Counted from the stretch's first letter, positions 6,553-14,491 are shown. The stretch: 64,000 bases of DNA from Prevotella sp. (GCA_016291085.1 JAEEVW010000014.1:20346-84345), one strand, 5' to 3'. Translations and numbers: made by a program. The notes: generated from the sequence alone by a model not told the origin.

Positions 6553-8229
6553 ATGATGACAGCAAGGGAAATCATTGGATATATGGAGTCGTTGCGGAAT
6601 GAGGAGCAGCGGCGGATACTCATGAGGTTCTTTAAGACGGGACCAAGGGAGTATGGTGAGGGGGATGAGTTTTTTGGACTGAAAGTGCCGCAGACTCGTG
6701 AAGTTGTAAAGGTGGCAGGGGTGGATTTCCCGATGGAGGAGGTACCGGAGTTGTTGATGAACCGTTGGCATGAGGTGAGGCTCTGTGGTTTCCTGATACT
6801 GGTGGCGAAGTTTGAAAAGCTAGCAACGAAGCGATTAGAGAATGATTCTGAGGCCATCAAGAAGCGCGATGAGATCGTTCAGATGTATCTGCAATATGCT
6901 GAGCGGGCGAATAATTGGGACCTTGTGGATTTGTCTGTTCATAAAATCCTTGGGCATTGGTTGCTGTTGCCTTCGAACTTGGGTGACAGAGACTATAAAA
7001 TCAAAGTGGTTGACGAACTTGCTGCCAGTCCTTGTCTTTGGAAGCAACGAATGAGTATCGTTTGTTCATGGAAGACCTCACAGATGGGGGATCCGTCGTG
7101 GTGCCTGCGCTATGCAAAGATTCACCTGCATCATCCGCATGATCTGATGCATAAGGCTGTGGGCTGGATGTTGAGAGAGATGGGGAAACGATGCTCAATG
7201 GATTTGTTGCGAGAGTTCCTTCGCCAGCATGCCCATGAGATGCCTCGCACGATGTTGCGCTATGCTATTGAGAAGATGTCAGAGTCGGAACGTAAAGAAT
7301 GGATGGCGGGTAATCGCAGGGACAGGTTGCATGATTATGGTCTGCGACCCAATCAGAAACCTGTCCCCGTGATTAGCCCGTTTGCAGGTATTCCTACTCC
7401 TGATTTCGTAGAAATGATTCTCAAAGGCAATGATGAGGCGATGTTCTACCTCCTGCATCAGCGGCTTAATCATCAATTGAGAGAGCGTTATAATGCATAT
7501 CAGCACCAGTTGTACGATGATTATGAGGACGTCATCGAGGATTTCTACCTGTATCTTCGCGAGAGTGGCCGATATCCTTATCAGGCATTGCGACGTATCA
7601 AGAGCAAGAATGCTTTCGAAACTTGGTTACTGAACACGTTTCGCAATTACCTTAACAATCGCGCGAAAGAAGAAAATAGAGCTTTGTTCATGTCATTTGA
7701 CGAACACAAATGGCATGAATCTGACGAATCTTTTTCTGATGAGCAGAAACTTCTAGTCTGTTCACAGTTGATTGCCTACGCCCTTCAGGTGTTTTACCCC
7801 CGTGGAAGGTTTATCTTCCTGCGTTCGTTGCTTACCATGTTGAACAAACAGAAGGCATTGCCTAACACAGAGGTTGCCAAAGCACTTGGAATGTCTGATA
7901 TATCCTATCGTGTCACGCTTCATCACATGAAGTGCAACCTCGCCAAGTTCAGACAACGTCTGTTGCGGGGAGAATCGCTTCGTCTGGATGAGCAGCATCA
8001 ACAGATGGCTCAGTGCATCTATGGTGATTTCGAACATCTTTATCCGACACTATTGATGTACTATACGCAAACTGTTAATACCCTTAAATGTGCTGAGAAT
8101 ATCAAGAAGCTTCGTCTGCAACATTACGAGGCAACAGGCATAATGGCCCATGAGCCCGATTTGAATGATTCTACAAACACGACCATCAAAGCATTCTGGA
8201 ATAAGTTAAATAAATTGCTAATATATTGA
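6553..8229 (+). CDS. AlkD-type DNA alkylation repair domain fused to ECF sigma-like region
   Basis: 558 residues, against about 230 for a stand-alone AlkD. Residues 1-252 are a HEAT-repeat AlkD-like glycosylase: Trp122 and Asp126 (NNWDLVD), Arg166 (WKQRM) and Trp205 (KAVGWMLRE) match the DNA-contact and catalytic positions of Bacillus cereus AlkD. Residues 253-282 are a Pro-rich linker. From 284 on the sequence resembles an ECF sigma factor: a KGNDEAMFYLLHQRL start, DYEDVIEDFYLYLRES like region 2, AFETWLLNTFRNYLNNR like region 2.4, and PNTEVAKALGMSDISYRV like the region 4 helix-turn-helix near residues 435-453. A roughly 60-residue helical tail follows. The fold assignment of the second half is by eye. 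A role linking alkylation damage to transcription, as in Ada, is inference. Confidence 0.8.
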   Translation: MMTAREIIGYMESLRNEEQRRILMRFFKTGPREYGEGDEFFGLKVPQTREVVKVAGVDFPMEEVPELLMNRWHEVRLCGFLILVAKFEKLATKRLENDSEAIKKRDEIVQMYLQYAERANNWDLVDLSVHKILGHWLLLPSNLGDRDYKIKVVDELAASPCLWKQRMSIVCSWKTSQMGDPSWCLRYAKIHLHHPHDLMHKAVGWMLREMGKRCSMDLLREFLRQHAHEMPRTMLRYAIEKMSESERKEWMAGNRRDRLHDYGLRPNQKPVPVISPFAGIPTPDFVEMILKGNDEAMFYLLHQRLNHQLRERYNAYQHQLYDDYEDVIEDFYLYLRESGRYPYQALRRIKSKNAFETWLLNTFRNYLNNRAKEENRALFMSFDEHKWHESDESFSDEQKLLVCSQLIAYALQVFYPRGRFIFLRSLLTMLNKQKALPNTEVAKALGMSDISYRVTLHHMKCNLAKFRQRLLRGESLRLDEQHQQMAQCIYGDFEHLYPTLLMYYTQTVNTLKCAENIKKLRLQHYEATGIMAHEPDLNDSTNTTIKAFWNKLNKLLIY

Positions 8230-8247
8230 GTAATAAAACTGATTGAT

Positions 8248-8709
8248 ATGAAAATTGGAGACAAGGCGCCCGAGATTCTGGGCAAGGATGAACAGGGACG
8301 GGATATCCGTCTGAGTGATTATAAGGGCAGGAAACTGGTGTTGTACTTCTATCCGAAGGACAATACAAGTGGATGTACCGCTGAGGCTTGCAGCCTGCGC
8401 GACCATTACACGGAACTACAGGGAGCAGGCTATGAGGTGGTAGGTGTGAGCAAGGACTCTGCTGCTTCGCACGTGAAGTTCAAGGAAAAGTATGAACTGC
8501 CGTTCCCACTGATTGCTGACATCAACCATGAGCTGTTAGAGGCGATGGGAGCATGGGGCGAAAAATCGATGTATGGCAAGAAGACGATGGGGACTATTCG
8601 CACCACTTTCATCATCAATGAGGAGGGCATCATCGAACAGATTTTCGCAGGCAAGCAGGTGAAGACTAAGGAGCACGCTGAACAGATTTTAGGGGAATGT
8701 CTTCTTTAA
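8248..8709 (+). CDS. bcp: Thioredoxin-dependent peroxiredoxin (Bcp/PrxQ)
   Basis: 153 residues, normal for Bcp. Reduces hydrogen peroxide and organic peroxides using thioredoxin. The peroxidatic Cys43 and a resolving Cys48 lie in the motif TSGCTAEACSLRD; the YFYPKDN strand before it and the later TIRTTFIINEEG strand are typical. No signal peptide, so cytoplasmic. It follows the AlkD-sigma gene by 18 bases and may be co-transcribed, closing the repair/oxidative-stress run. A hairpin with a T-rich tail follows at 8778. Confidence 0.95.
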   Translation: MKIGDKAPEILGKDEQGRDIRLSDYKGRKLVLYFYPKDNTSGCTAEACSLRDHYTELQGAGYEVVGVSKDSAASHVKFKEKYELPFPLIADINHELLEAMGAWGEKSMYGKKTMGTIRTTFIINEEGIIEQIFAGKQVKTKEHAEQILGECLL

Positions 8710-8777
8710 TTTTGTTGAAAGATGTTAAGATTTCTTTTATTTTTACAATTGAAATAAGAAAATGTTGTAATTTTGAA

Positions 8778-8810
8778 GATGGTGGCCAAAGTGGTCACCA
8801 TCTTTATTAT
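8778..8810 (+). terminator. Terminator-like hairpin after bcp
   Basis: GATGGTGGCC at 8778-8787 pairs with GGTCACCATC at 8793-8802 (ten pairs including one G-T) around AAAGT, followed by TTTATTATT. A possible -7 box, TAATTTTG, lies just before it at 8768-8775, so the hairpin may instead sit in the leader of the lipoprotein gene. Confidence 0.65.
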
Positions 8811-8829
8811 TAATTAAACAATTACAATT

Positions 8830-9717
8830 ATGCGAAAAAAAGCATTTTTTTTGGCAGTAATAATCTGCCTACTTGCTGTTTCGTGCAGCAATGAGAGTGA
8901 GAACATGGTGAATAACGTTTTCGCAGAGGAGACTGTGGCGCCTGTGACGGTGCATGTGGACGAGTTCTCCGTGGAACAGGGATTCTTCCCCGGGACGCGT
9001 GGAACGGCAGTCGGAGATTATGCCAGTTTGAAAGTGCTGACACTGGCATTCTTTAAGAACGGCACAGAGGTGTGTAAGTACACACAGTTTAAGAACGATC
9101 CCTCGACGTATACCACGTTCGGTGAGTTCTCTTGCTCCTTGGGGCTTGGCAGCTATACGATGGTGGTGCTGGGCTATGGCGGTGAGTCAGCTATTACACT
9201 TACCAGTCCAACGTCAGCCACTTATACGGATGCTGCGCGTGATACGTTTGCCGCTACGCAGGAGGTAAACGTTACCAATTCGGAAGCAAAGAATCTGACA
9301 GCGACACTGGACCGTATCGTTTCTTTGGTTGCTGTTATCTCGACTGATGACCGTGCGGCAGATGTGACGGCTATTCGTACAACGCTAACCGGAGGCAGCA
9401 AGAGTTTCAATCCAACGACGGGTCTTGCTACTGATAACGCTGGTCTTGTGAACACGGTGACAACGACCGCAATAGGTGTTACTCAAATTGCGAATTATGT
9501 ATTTCTTGCCACCGATGAACAGACTGTAAACGTGACTATCGAGACGTTGGATGCAGGCAACAATGTGCTGTTCAGCAAAACGGTGAATGACGTTCCCTTG
9601 AAGAGGAATCGTATGACGAAGTTATCAGGGGCCATGTACTCTCCGAGTGCCTCTGTGACAGCCGGTTCTTTTGAGTTGAATACCGAATGGTTGACAAGTT
9701 ATCCAATCGGCTTCTAA
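8830..9717 (+). CDS. Fimbrillin-like (FimB/Mfa2-type) lipoprotein 1
   Basis: 295 residues with a lipoprotein signal: a hydrophobic stretch ending LLAVSC, with Cys19 as the lipidated residue. The mature part is beta-rich and Thr/Ser-rich, with GSYTMVVLGYGG and LDRIVSLVAVISTDD strands that recall FimA/Mfa fimbrial subunit and anchor proteins of Bacteroidales. Predicted outer-membrane or surface protein, exported by the lipoprotein pathway. It is paralogous to the next gene (shared pattern: LDRIVSL, TGGSG/TGGSK, FDANTGL/FNPTTGL, NxMTKLSGA/NHITWVSGA, NTEW/NTDW near the C-terminus). The precise fimbrial role is not certain. Confidence 0.72.
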   Translation: MRKKAFFLAVIICLLAVSCSNESENMVNNVFAEETVAPVTVHVDEFSVEQGFFPGTRGTAVGDYASLKVLTLAFFKNGTEVCKYTQFKNDPSTYTTFGEFSCSLGLGSYTMVVLGYGGESAITLTSPTSATYTDAARDTFAATQEVNVTNSEAKNLTATLDRIVSLVAVISTDDRAADVTAIRTTLTGGSKSFNPTTGLATDNAGLVNTVTTTAIGVTQIANYVFLATDEQTVNVTIETLDAGNNVLFSKTVNDVPLKRNRMTKLSGAMYSPSASVTAGSFELNTEWLTSYPIGF

Positions 9718-9734
9718 TGTTGGGAGGGCTAGTT

Positions 9735-10616
9735 ATGAACAAGCTGATTATTTCATTAAGTGCTGCTTTTGCACTGCTCATTGTTTGTGTGGTTTTTGCT
9801 TGTGAGAAAGCCATTGCCCCGGAAGACAGTGAAATGGGAGAGACGAATGGCAACCTGAAGGTGAGCGTGTTCGAGATTGAAAAGAAACCATTTGAGGGCC
9901 TGACGCGAGCCGGGAAGGCAGTCTCGGAGGCATGTACACGTCTGAACTTCGCTATTTATGACATGTCAGGTGCGCGACAGAAACAGGTAAACCAGACATC
10001 GGATATGGCTGGATTTGGTACTGCATCGTTCCAGTTGGAGGCTGGTACCTATCAAGTGGTGGTAGTCGGACATAGCAGTAGTGGAAACCCCACGATGACT
10101 GACCCGGCGAAGATACAGTTTACTAATTCTCAGGGATATACCGATACGTTTCTCTGTTGCGGTGATGTGACCATCGGTGAGGAAACGGTGAATCTGCAGG
10201 TGTCGCTAGACCGTATTGTGTCGTTGTGCCGCTTTGTGGTTACCGATGACATTCCCTCGGATGTTGTGAAGATGCGTTTCTATTACACGGGCGGTTCTGG
10301 GGCTTTCGATGCCAATACGGGACTGGGTAGTGTGAATAGCAAGCAGGATGTGAAGTTCGACATGGCGTTGGGTCAGAAGCAGTTTGACCTGTATACGTTT
10401 CTGCATGATGAAGAAGGGACGATACATCTGGCGGTGACGGCTCTCGATGCAAGTGGTAATGAGTTGTACATGCGTGAGTTTGACGTACCGATGCAGCAGA
10501 ACCATATTACTTGGGTCTCTGGGGCGTTTTTCAACGGATCGGGCTCATCGCCAACGACGATTACCGGTGTGACTGTCAATACCGACTGGGCCGGTGAGAC
10601 GTATATCACGTTCTAA
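9735..10616 (+). CDS. Fimbrillin-like (FimB/Mfa2-type) lipoprotein 2
   Basis: 293 residues from the ATG at 9735; an upstream in-frame ATG at 9687 would overlap the previous gene and precede the signal sequence. The signal LLIVCVVFAC places the lipidated cysteine at residue 23. It parallels lipoprotein 1 along its length: an AGTYQVVVVGHSS strand, SLDRIVSLCRFVVTDD, GGSGAFDANTGLG, a NHITWVSGAFF segment and a terminal NTDW. Only 17 bases separate the two genes, so they form an operon, probably specifying two related surface or fimbrial components. Followed by a strong terminator. Confidence 0.72.
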   Translation: MNKLIISLSAAFALLIVCVVFACEKAIAPEDSEMGETNGNLKVSVFEIEKKPFEGLTRAGKAVSEACTRLNFAIYDMSGARQKQVNQTSDMAGFGTASFQLEAGTYQVVVVGHSSSGNPTMTDPAKIQFTNSQGYTDTFLCCGDVTIGEETVNLQVSLDRIVSLCRFVVTDDIPSDVVKMRFYYTGGSGAFDANTGLGSVNSKQDVKFDMALGQKQFDLYTFLHDEEGTIHLAVTALDASGNELYMREFDVPMQQNHITWVSGAFFNGSGSSPTTITGVTVNTDWAGETYITF

Positions 10617-10623
10617 AAATGAC

Positions 10624-10670
10624 AAGAGAGATGGTCTGTTTGCATGGGCAAGGGACCGTCTCTCTTATCA
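10624..10670 (+). terminator. Terminator after the fimbrillin-like pair
   Basis: AAGAGAGATGGTC (10624-10636) and GACCGTCTCTCTT (10654-10666) form a 13-pair stem with one wobble. Confidence 0.8.
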
Positions 10671-10726
10671 TGAAAGAAAAAAAAGAAGTTACTTTCACTC
10701 GAAAAAACAAAAAAAATAAGGTTTTA

Positions 10727-10758
10727 TTTGGTTTTTTGCTCGTTTATTCGTAACTTTG
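10727..10758 (+). promoter_or_regulatory. Promoter of rpsU
   Basis: TTTG at 10727-10730 and TAACTTTG at 10751-10758, 20 bases apart. The spacer TTTTTTGCTCGTTTATTCG matches the spacer of other promoters here. Immediately downstream, GCATTTTGAAAATGC (10764-10778) is a near-perfect palindrome, and TTTGCAGCC (10755-10763) is mirrored by GGCTGCAAA (10792-10800). Confidence 0.88.
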
Positions 10759-10849
10759 CAGCCGCATTTTGAAAATGCACCTGCGAAGACAGGCTGCAAA
10801 AGCTAAAAAATAATAAATTACAATTTAAAATTTAAAAAGAAAAAAGCAA

Positions 10850-11041
10850 ATGATTATTGTACCCGTAAAAGAAGGCGAGAACATCGAGAAGGCCCTCAAG
10901 AAGTTTAAGAGAAAGTTCGAAAAGACAGGTGTTGTAAAGGAGCTCCGCTCTCGTCAGCAGTTCGACAAGCCCTCTGTACTGAAGCGTCTGAAGATGGAAC
11001 ACGCTATTTACGTACAGAAGCTGCGCACCAACGAGGAGTAA
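10850..11041 (+). CDS. rpsU: 30S ribosomal protein S21
   Basis: 63 residues, very basic, starting MIIVPVKEGENIEKALKKFK and continuing with the RKFEKTGVVKELRSRQQF helix, the normal S21 pattern. Part of the 30S subunit near the anti-Shine-Dalgarno end of 16S rRNA; in Bacteroidota S21 helps to sequester that end, which fits the lack of Shine-Dalgarno sites here. First gene of the conserved rpsU - xerC-like - hpf - tRNA - tuf series. Its own strong promoter is upstream and a short GC hairpin with TTTT follows. Confidence 0.97.
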   Translation: MIIVPVKEGENIEKALKKFKRKFEKTGVVKELRSRQQFDKPSVLKRLKMEHAIYVQKLRTNEE

Positions 11042-11044
11042 AAA

Positions 11045-11065
11045 GCGGCCTCGCGGAGGCGTTTT
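11045..11065 (+). terminator. Short terminator after rpsU
   Basis: GCCTC (11048-11052) and GAGGC (11056-11060) around GCG, followed by GTTTT. The stem is short, so partial read-through into the recombinase gene is possible. Confidence 0.55.
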
Positions 11066-11175
11066 ATCCCCGGTCAACCAAGAAAAAGCACATTTTTTGT
11101 GCATTTCTGCTCGATTTATTTTGCAAGATCGAAATTTTTTCGTAAATTCGTTGCCGAAAATATGATGCAACGTTT

Positions 11176-12060
11176 ATGATGATAAAAGATTTTTTGAACT
11201 ATTTGCGATACGAGCGGAACCGTTCAGAGCTGACCGTGCGCAATTACGAGAAAGGTCTGACAGACTTTGAATCGTACTTCAAAAATCGAGATTGTCATCT
11301 CTCTTGGGAGTCGGTAGACTCGGACATCATCCGTGACTGGATGGAGAGTATGATGGATAAAGGCGACATGGCATCCACGGTAAACAACCGTTTGAGTGCC
11401 GTGCGTTCCTTTTTTCGTTTCGCTTTGAGCCGTGGTCTGGTGGAGCGTGACCCGTCGCATGTGGTGAGAGGTCCTAAGAAACAGAAGCCCCTGCCGTATT
11501 TTGTCCGTGAGGCCGACATGAACCGATTGATAGACATCCCGCAGATGTGGGGAGAGGATTATCAGAATGCGCGCGCGCGTACAATTATTATATTATTCTA
11601 TGAGACGGGTATGCGCCTGGCCGAGTTAACTGCCCTGAATGACCAGGATGTCGACTTTGTGACACACCAGTTGAAGGTGACGGGCAAGAGAAACAAACAG
11701 CGCATCATTCCCTTCGGTCAGGAATTGGAGCAGACGCTACGCCACTATATGGCGATGCGTGACGAACTGCCCTTGCATGACAAACAGGCGCTGATCCGGA
11801 ACGACAAGGGAGAACGGATGTCGAGATTCCAGGTGGAGAGTGTCGTGAAACGCTGCCTGTCGAAAGTTACCACCCAGAAGAAACGGTCGCCCCACGTGCT
11901 ACGCCACTCGTTTGCTACAGCCATGCTAAACAATGGGGCAGGACTGGAGTGCGTGCAGAAGCTGTTGGGCCATGAGAGTGTGGCAACGACAGAGATCTAT
12001 ACGCATACGACATTCGAACAGTTGAAGAAAGTGTATGAGAATGCCCATCCAAGGGCCTAA
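11176..12060 (+). CDS. Tyrosine recombinase, XerC/XerD type
   Basis: 294 residues with an N-terminal SAM-like core-binding domain (about 1-95) and a C-terminal catalytic domain. All catalytic residues are visible: Arg147 (TGMRLAE), Lys171 (VTGKRNK), His240 and Arg243 (PHVLRHSF), His266 (LLGHES) and nucleophile Tyr275 (EIYTH). Predicted to resolve chromosome dimers at dif together with a partner recombinase. Its place between rpsU and hpf is the normal Bacteroidales core location, so a housekeeping Xer role is more likely than a mobile-element integrase. Two adjacent ATG codons (11176 and 11179) are possible starts. Confidence 0.93.
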   Translation: MMIKDFLNYLRYERNRSELTVRNYEKGLTDFESYFKNRDCHLSWESVDSDIIRDWMESMMDKGDMASTVNNRLSAVRSFFRFALSRGLVERDPSHVVRGPKKQKPLPYFVREADMNRLIDIPQMWGEDYQNARARTIIILFYETGMRLAELTALNDQDVDFVTHQLKVTGKRNKQRIIPFGQELEQTLRHYMAMRDELPLHDKQALIRNDKGERMSRFQVESVVKRCLSKVTTQKKRSPHVLRHSFATAMLNNGAGLECVQKLLGHESVATTEIYTHTTFEQLKKVYENAHPRA

Positions 12061-12098
12061 CCTTATTATTTACCCTTAAACAAAAACAGAAGGTAATT

Positions 12099-12398
12099 AT
12101 GGAAATCAAGATTCAGTCGATTCATTTCGACGCTACTGAGAAGTTAGAGGCGTTCATCGAAAAGAAGGTCGCCAAGTTGGAAAAGACTTTTGAGGACATC
12201 CAGAAGGTGGAAGTACAGTGTAAGGTCGTCAAGCCGGCTACCGCTCAGAACAAAGAGGTGAGCCTGACAGTAACAGTGCCTGGACAGAAGCTTTTTGTCG
12301 AGAAGGTCAGTGACACTTTTGAGGAAAGTTGCGACGATTGCGTGGATTCTATGAAGGTCCAGCTGCAGAAATTCAAGGAAAAATTGAGAAATCACTAA
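12099..12398 (+). CDS. hpf: Ribosome hibernation-promoting factor, short form
   Basis: 99 residues matching the RaiA/HPF/YfiA N-terminal domain: MEIKIQSIHFDATEKLEAFIEKK, a KVEVQCKVVKP strand, a KEVSLTVTVPGQKLFVE strand pair and a final helix with the SCDDCVDSMKVQLQKFKEKL pattern. It binds the 30S decoding region and stabilises idle ribosomes in stationary phase. The long-form C-terminal dimerisation domain is absent. It follows the recombinase gene by 38 bases and precedes the tRNA cluster promoter. Confidence 0.93.
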   Translation: MEIKIQSIHFDATEKLEAFIEKKVAKLEKTFEDIQKVEVQCKVVKPATAQNKEVSLTVTVPGQKLFVEKVSDTFEESCDDCVDSMKVQLQKFKEKLRNH

Positions 12399-12415
12399 AA
12401 AAAAGTGCGAAAAGT

Positions 12416-12446
12416 TTTGGTAATTCAAAAATAAGTAGTACCTTTG
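12416..12446 (+). promoter_or_regulatory. Promoter of the tRNA-tuf operon
   Basis: TTTG at 12416-12419 and TACCTTTG at 12439-12446, 19 bases apart, in front of four tRNA genes and tuf. Confidence 0.88.
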
Positions 12447-12491
12447 CATCCGCTTTCCGATACAAACTGACTCCAATCGGTTAGCGGATGC
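12446..12491 (+). promoter_or_regulatory. Leader hairpin upstream of the tRNA cluster
   Basis: GCATCCGCT (12446-12454) pairs with AGCGGATGC (12483-12491), and CCGAT (12457-12461) with ATCGG (12476-12480), giving a long stem at or just after the transcription start. It could help processing of the first tRNA or work as a leader element; the role is not known. Confidence 0.65.
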
Positions 12492-12500
12492 TTCGAGTAA

Positions 12501-12574
12501 GCCTCTTTAGCTCAGTTGGCCAGAGCACGTGATTTGTAATCTCGGGGTCGTTGGTTCGAATCCGACAAGAGGCT
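12501..12574 (+). tRNA. tRNA-Thr (anticodon TGT)
   Basis: Acceptor arms GCCTCTT and AAGAGGC pair over seven bases; the anticodon loop TTTGTAA gives TGT (12535-12537); T-loop GGTTCGAATCC is present. CCA is not encoded. First of four clustered tRNAs. Confidence 0.95.
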
Positions 12575-12613
12575 CTGAGCGGAGCAAGAGAAAAGAGAGT
12601 GAGAAGAAATTGA

Positions 12614-12696
12614 GGGTGGTTTCCAGAGCGGCCAAATGGGGCAGACTGTAAATCTGTTGTCTTTCGACTTCGGTGGTTCGAATCCATCACCACCCA
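12614..12696 (+). tRNA. tRNA-Tyr (anticodon GTA)
   Basis: 83 bases with the long variable arm expected of tRNA-Tyr. Acceptor GGGTGGT pairs with ACCACCC; anticodon GTA at 12648-12650; T-loop GGTTCGAATCC. Confidence 0.95.
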
Positions 12697-12715
12697 CTTC
12701 CGGAAAAGGAAGTTT

Positions 12716-12788
12716 GCGGAAATAGCTCAGTTGATAGAGCACTAGCCTTCCAAGCTGGGGGTCGCGGGTTTGAGCCCCGTTTTCCGCT
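12716..12788 (+). tRNA. tRNA-Gly (anticodon TCC)
   Basis: Acceptor GCGGAAA pairs with TTTCCGC; anticodon loop CTTCCAA gives TCC (12749-12751). The T-loop reads GGGTTTGAGCCCC. Confidence 0.95.
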
Positions 12789-12796
12789 CACGACTC

Positions 12797-12868
<72 letters not shown>

Positions 12869-12930
12869 CAAAGAGAAAACGACGATTTAAATCGGAATAT
12901 TCATTTATAAAACAATAAATAAGAAAAGCT

Positions 12931-14115
12931 ATGGCTAAAGAGAATTTTGTGCGCACCAAACCGCACGTAAACATTGGTACAATTGGTCACGTTGACCATG
13001 GTAAGACTACTCTGACTGCTGCTATCACCACCGTGTTGGCTAAGCAGGGTCTTTCTGAGATTAAGTCTTTCGACCAGATCGACAATGCTCCTGAGGAAAA
13101 GGAGCGTGGTATCACTATTAACACCGCTCACGTTGAGTATGAGACCAAGCTGCGTCACTACGCTCACGTTGACTGCCCGGGACACGCCGACTATGTGAAG
13201 AACATGGTAACTGGTGCTGCTCAGATGGACGGTGCTATTCTCGTTGTTGCTGCAACTGATGGTCCTATGCCTCAGACTCGTGAGCACGTTTTGCTCGCTC
13301 GTCAGGTGAACGTTCCCCGTCTGGTTGTTTTCCTGAACAAGTGTGATATGGTTGAGGATGAGGAGATGCTGGAGCTCGTTGAGATGGAGGTTCAGGAGAT
13401 CCTGTCTCAGTATGAGTTCGAGGATGATACTCCTATCATTCGTGGTTCTGCCCTCGGTGCCCTGAACGGTGTTGAGAAGTGGGAGCAGAAGGTGATGGAG
13501 CTGATGGATACCTGCGACACTTGGATTCAGGAGCCTCCTCGTGCTACTGACAAGCCCTTCCTGATGCCTGTTGAGGACGTATTCTCAATCACAGGTCGTG
13601 GTACTGTTGCTACTGGTCGTATCGAGACTGGTGTAATCCACGTTGGTGATGAGGTTGAGCTGCTCGGTCTCGGTGAGGACAAGAAGTCAGTTGTTACTGG
13701 TGTTGAGATGTTCCGTAAGATCCTGGATGAGGGTCAGGCTGGTGATAACGTTGGTCTGCTGCTCCGTGGTATCGACAAGAACGAGATCAAGCGTGGTATG
13801 GTGCTCTGCCATCCCGGACAGATTAAGCCCTTCAAGAAGTTCAAGGCTTCTATTTATGTCCTGAAGAAGGAAGAGGGTGGTCGTCACACTCCATTCGGTA
13901 ACAAATATCGTCCCCAGTTCTATCTCCGCACTATGGACTGCACAGGTGAGATCACTCTCCCCGCAGGTGTTGAGATGGTAATGCCTGGTGATAACGTTGA
14001 GATCACTGTTGAGTTGATCTACGCTGTTGCTCTGAATCAGGGTCTGCGTTTCGCTATCCGTGAAGGTGGCCGCACTGTTGGTTCTGGTCAGATCACTGAG
14101 GTGTTCGAGGACTAA
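12931..14115 (+). CDS. tuf: Translation elongation factor Tu
   Basis: 394 residues, standard EF-Tu length. It delivers aminoacyl-tRNA to the ribosome with GTP. GTPase motifs are intact: GHVDHGKT (19-26), DCPGH (about 80-84) and NKCD (about 135-138). Domains 2 and 3 follow ([29 protein letters not shown]). The gene is co-transcribed with four upstream tRNA genes, a classic bacterial arrangement, and is followed by a CTAG-rich repeat, a strong terminator-like hairpin and tRNA-Trp. Codon use is strongly biased, as expected of a highly expressed gene. Confidence 0.99.
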   Translation: MAKENFVRTKPHVNIGTIGHVDHGKTTLTAAITTVLAKQGLSEIKSFDQIDNAPEEKERGITINTAHVEYETKLRHYAHVDCPGHADYVKNMVTGAAQMDGAILVVAATDGPMPQTREHVLLARQVNVPRLVVFLNKCDMVEDEEMLELVEMEVQEILSQYEFEDDTPIIRGSALGALNGVEKWEQKVMELMDTCDTWIQEPPRATDKPFLMPVEDVFSITGRGTVATGRIETGVIHVGDEVELLGLGEDKKSVVTGVEMFRKILDEGQAGDNVGLLLRGIDKNEIKRGMVLCHPGQIKPFKKFKASIYVLKKEEGGRHTPFGNKYRPQFYLRTMDCTGEITLPAGVEMVMPGDNVEITVELIYAVALNQGLRFAIREGGRTVGSGQITEVFED

Positions 14116-14117
14116 TA

Positions 14118-14168
14118 CTAGGATGAGTAGGATGTCCTAGGATAGCCTGGGAAGACCTAGGAACTTAG
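14118..14168. repeat. CTAG-type 9/10-bp repeat after tuf
   Basis: CTAG or one-mismatch variants begin at 14118 (CTAG), 14127 (GTAG), 14137 (CTAG), 14147 (CTGG), 14157 (CTAG) and 14165 (TTAG), in steps of 9, 10, 10, 10 and 8 bases. The array lies between the tuf stop and its terminator. Confidence 0.7.
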
Positions 14169-14178
14169 AAGTAAACAA

Positions 14179-14204
14179 GGCCCCCGCTTACGGGTGGGGG
14201 CTTT
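14179..14204 (+). terminator. Terminator or attenuator between tuf and tRNA-Trp
   Basis: GCCCCC (14180-14185) and GGGGGC (14196-14201) close a GC-rich stem followed by TTT. tRNA-Trp starts four bases later, and no new promoter is evident, so partial read-through is likely. Confidence 0.75.
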
Positions 14205-14207
14205 CAT

Positions 14208-14280
14208 ACGGGAATAGCTCAGTTGGTAGAGCATCGGTCTCCAAAACCGAGGGTCGTGGGTTCGAGTCCTCCTTCCCGTG
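14208..14280 (+). tRNA. tRNA-Trp (anticodon CCA)
   Basis: Acceptor ACGGGAA pairs with TTCCCGT; anticodon stem TCGGT/ACCGA encloses CTCCAAA, anticodon CCA (14241-14243). It is directly upstream of secE, the usual position. Confidence 0.96.
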
Positions 14281-14299
14281 CTAAGAAAAGAAAAGACGT

Positions 14300-14491
14300 A
14301 TGATTAAGAAATTCATCAATTACTGCAAGGCCTGTTATGATGAGCTTGCTCACAAGGTGACATGGCCTTCATACAAGGAGCTGACCCAGAGCGCCGTGGT
14401 GGTGCTTTCGGCTTCTTTGATTATTGCTGTTGTGGTATGGCTGATGGACGTGGTGTTCAAGGCCGTTATGAGTTCTATTTATCCTAACTAA
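14300..14491 (+). CDS. secE: Preprotein translocase subunit SecE
   Basis: 63 residues with the short single-membrane-helix form of SecE: an amphipathic start (MIKKFINYCKACYDELAHKVTWPSYKEL) with the conserved VTWPS motif, then one transmembrane helix (about 33-55). Stabilises the SecY channel in the inner membrane. It lies between tRNA-Trp and nusG, the universal order. Confidence 0.96.
   Translation: MIKKFINYCKACYDELAHKVTWPSYKELTQSAVVVLSASLIIAVVVWLMDVVFKAVMSSIYPN

Noticed and set aside
11176..12060. Mobile-element integrase
   Set aside because: The tyrosine recombinase lies in the conserved rpsU-hpf-tuf order, and no attachment repeats or cargo flank it; a housekeeping Xer role is more likely.
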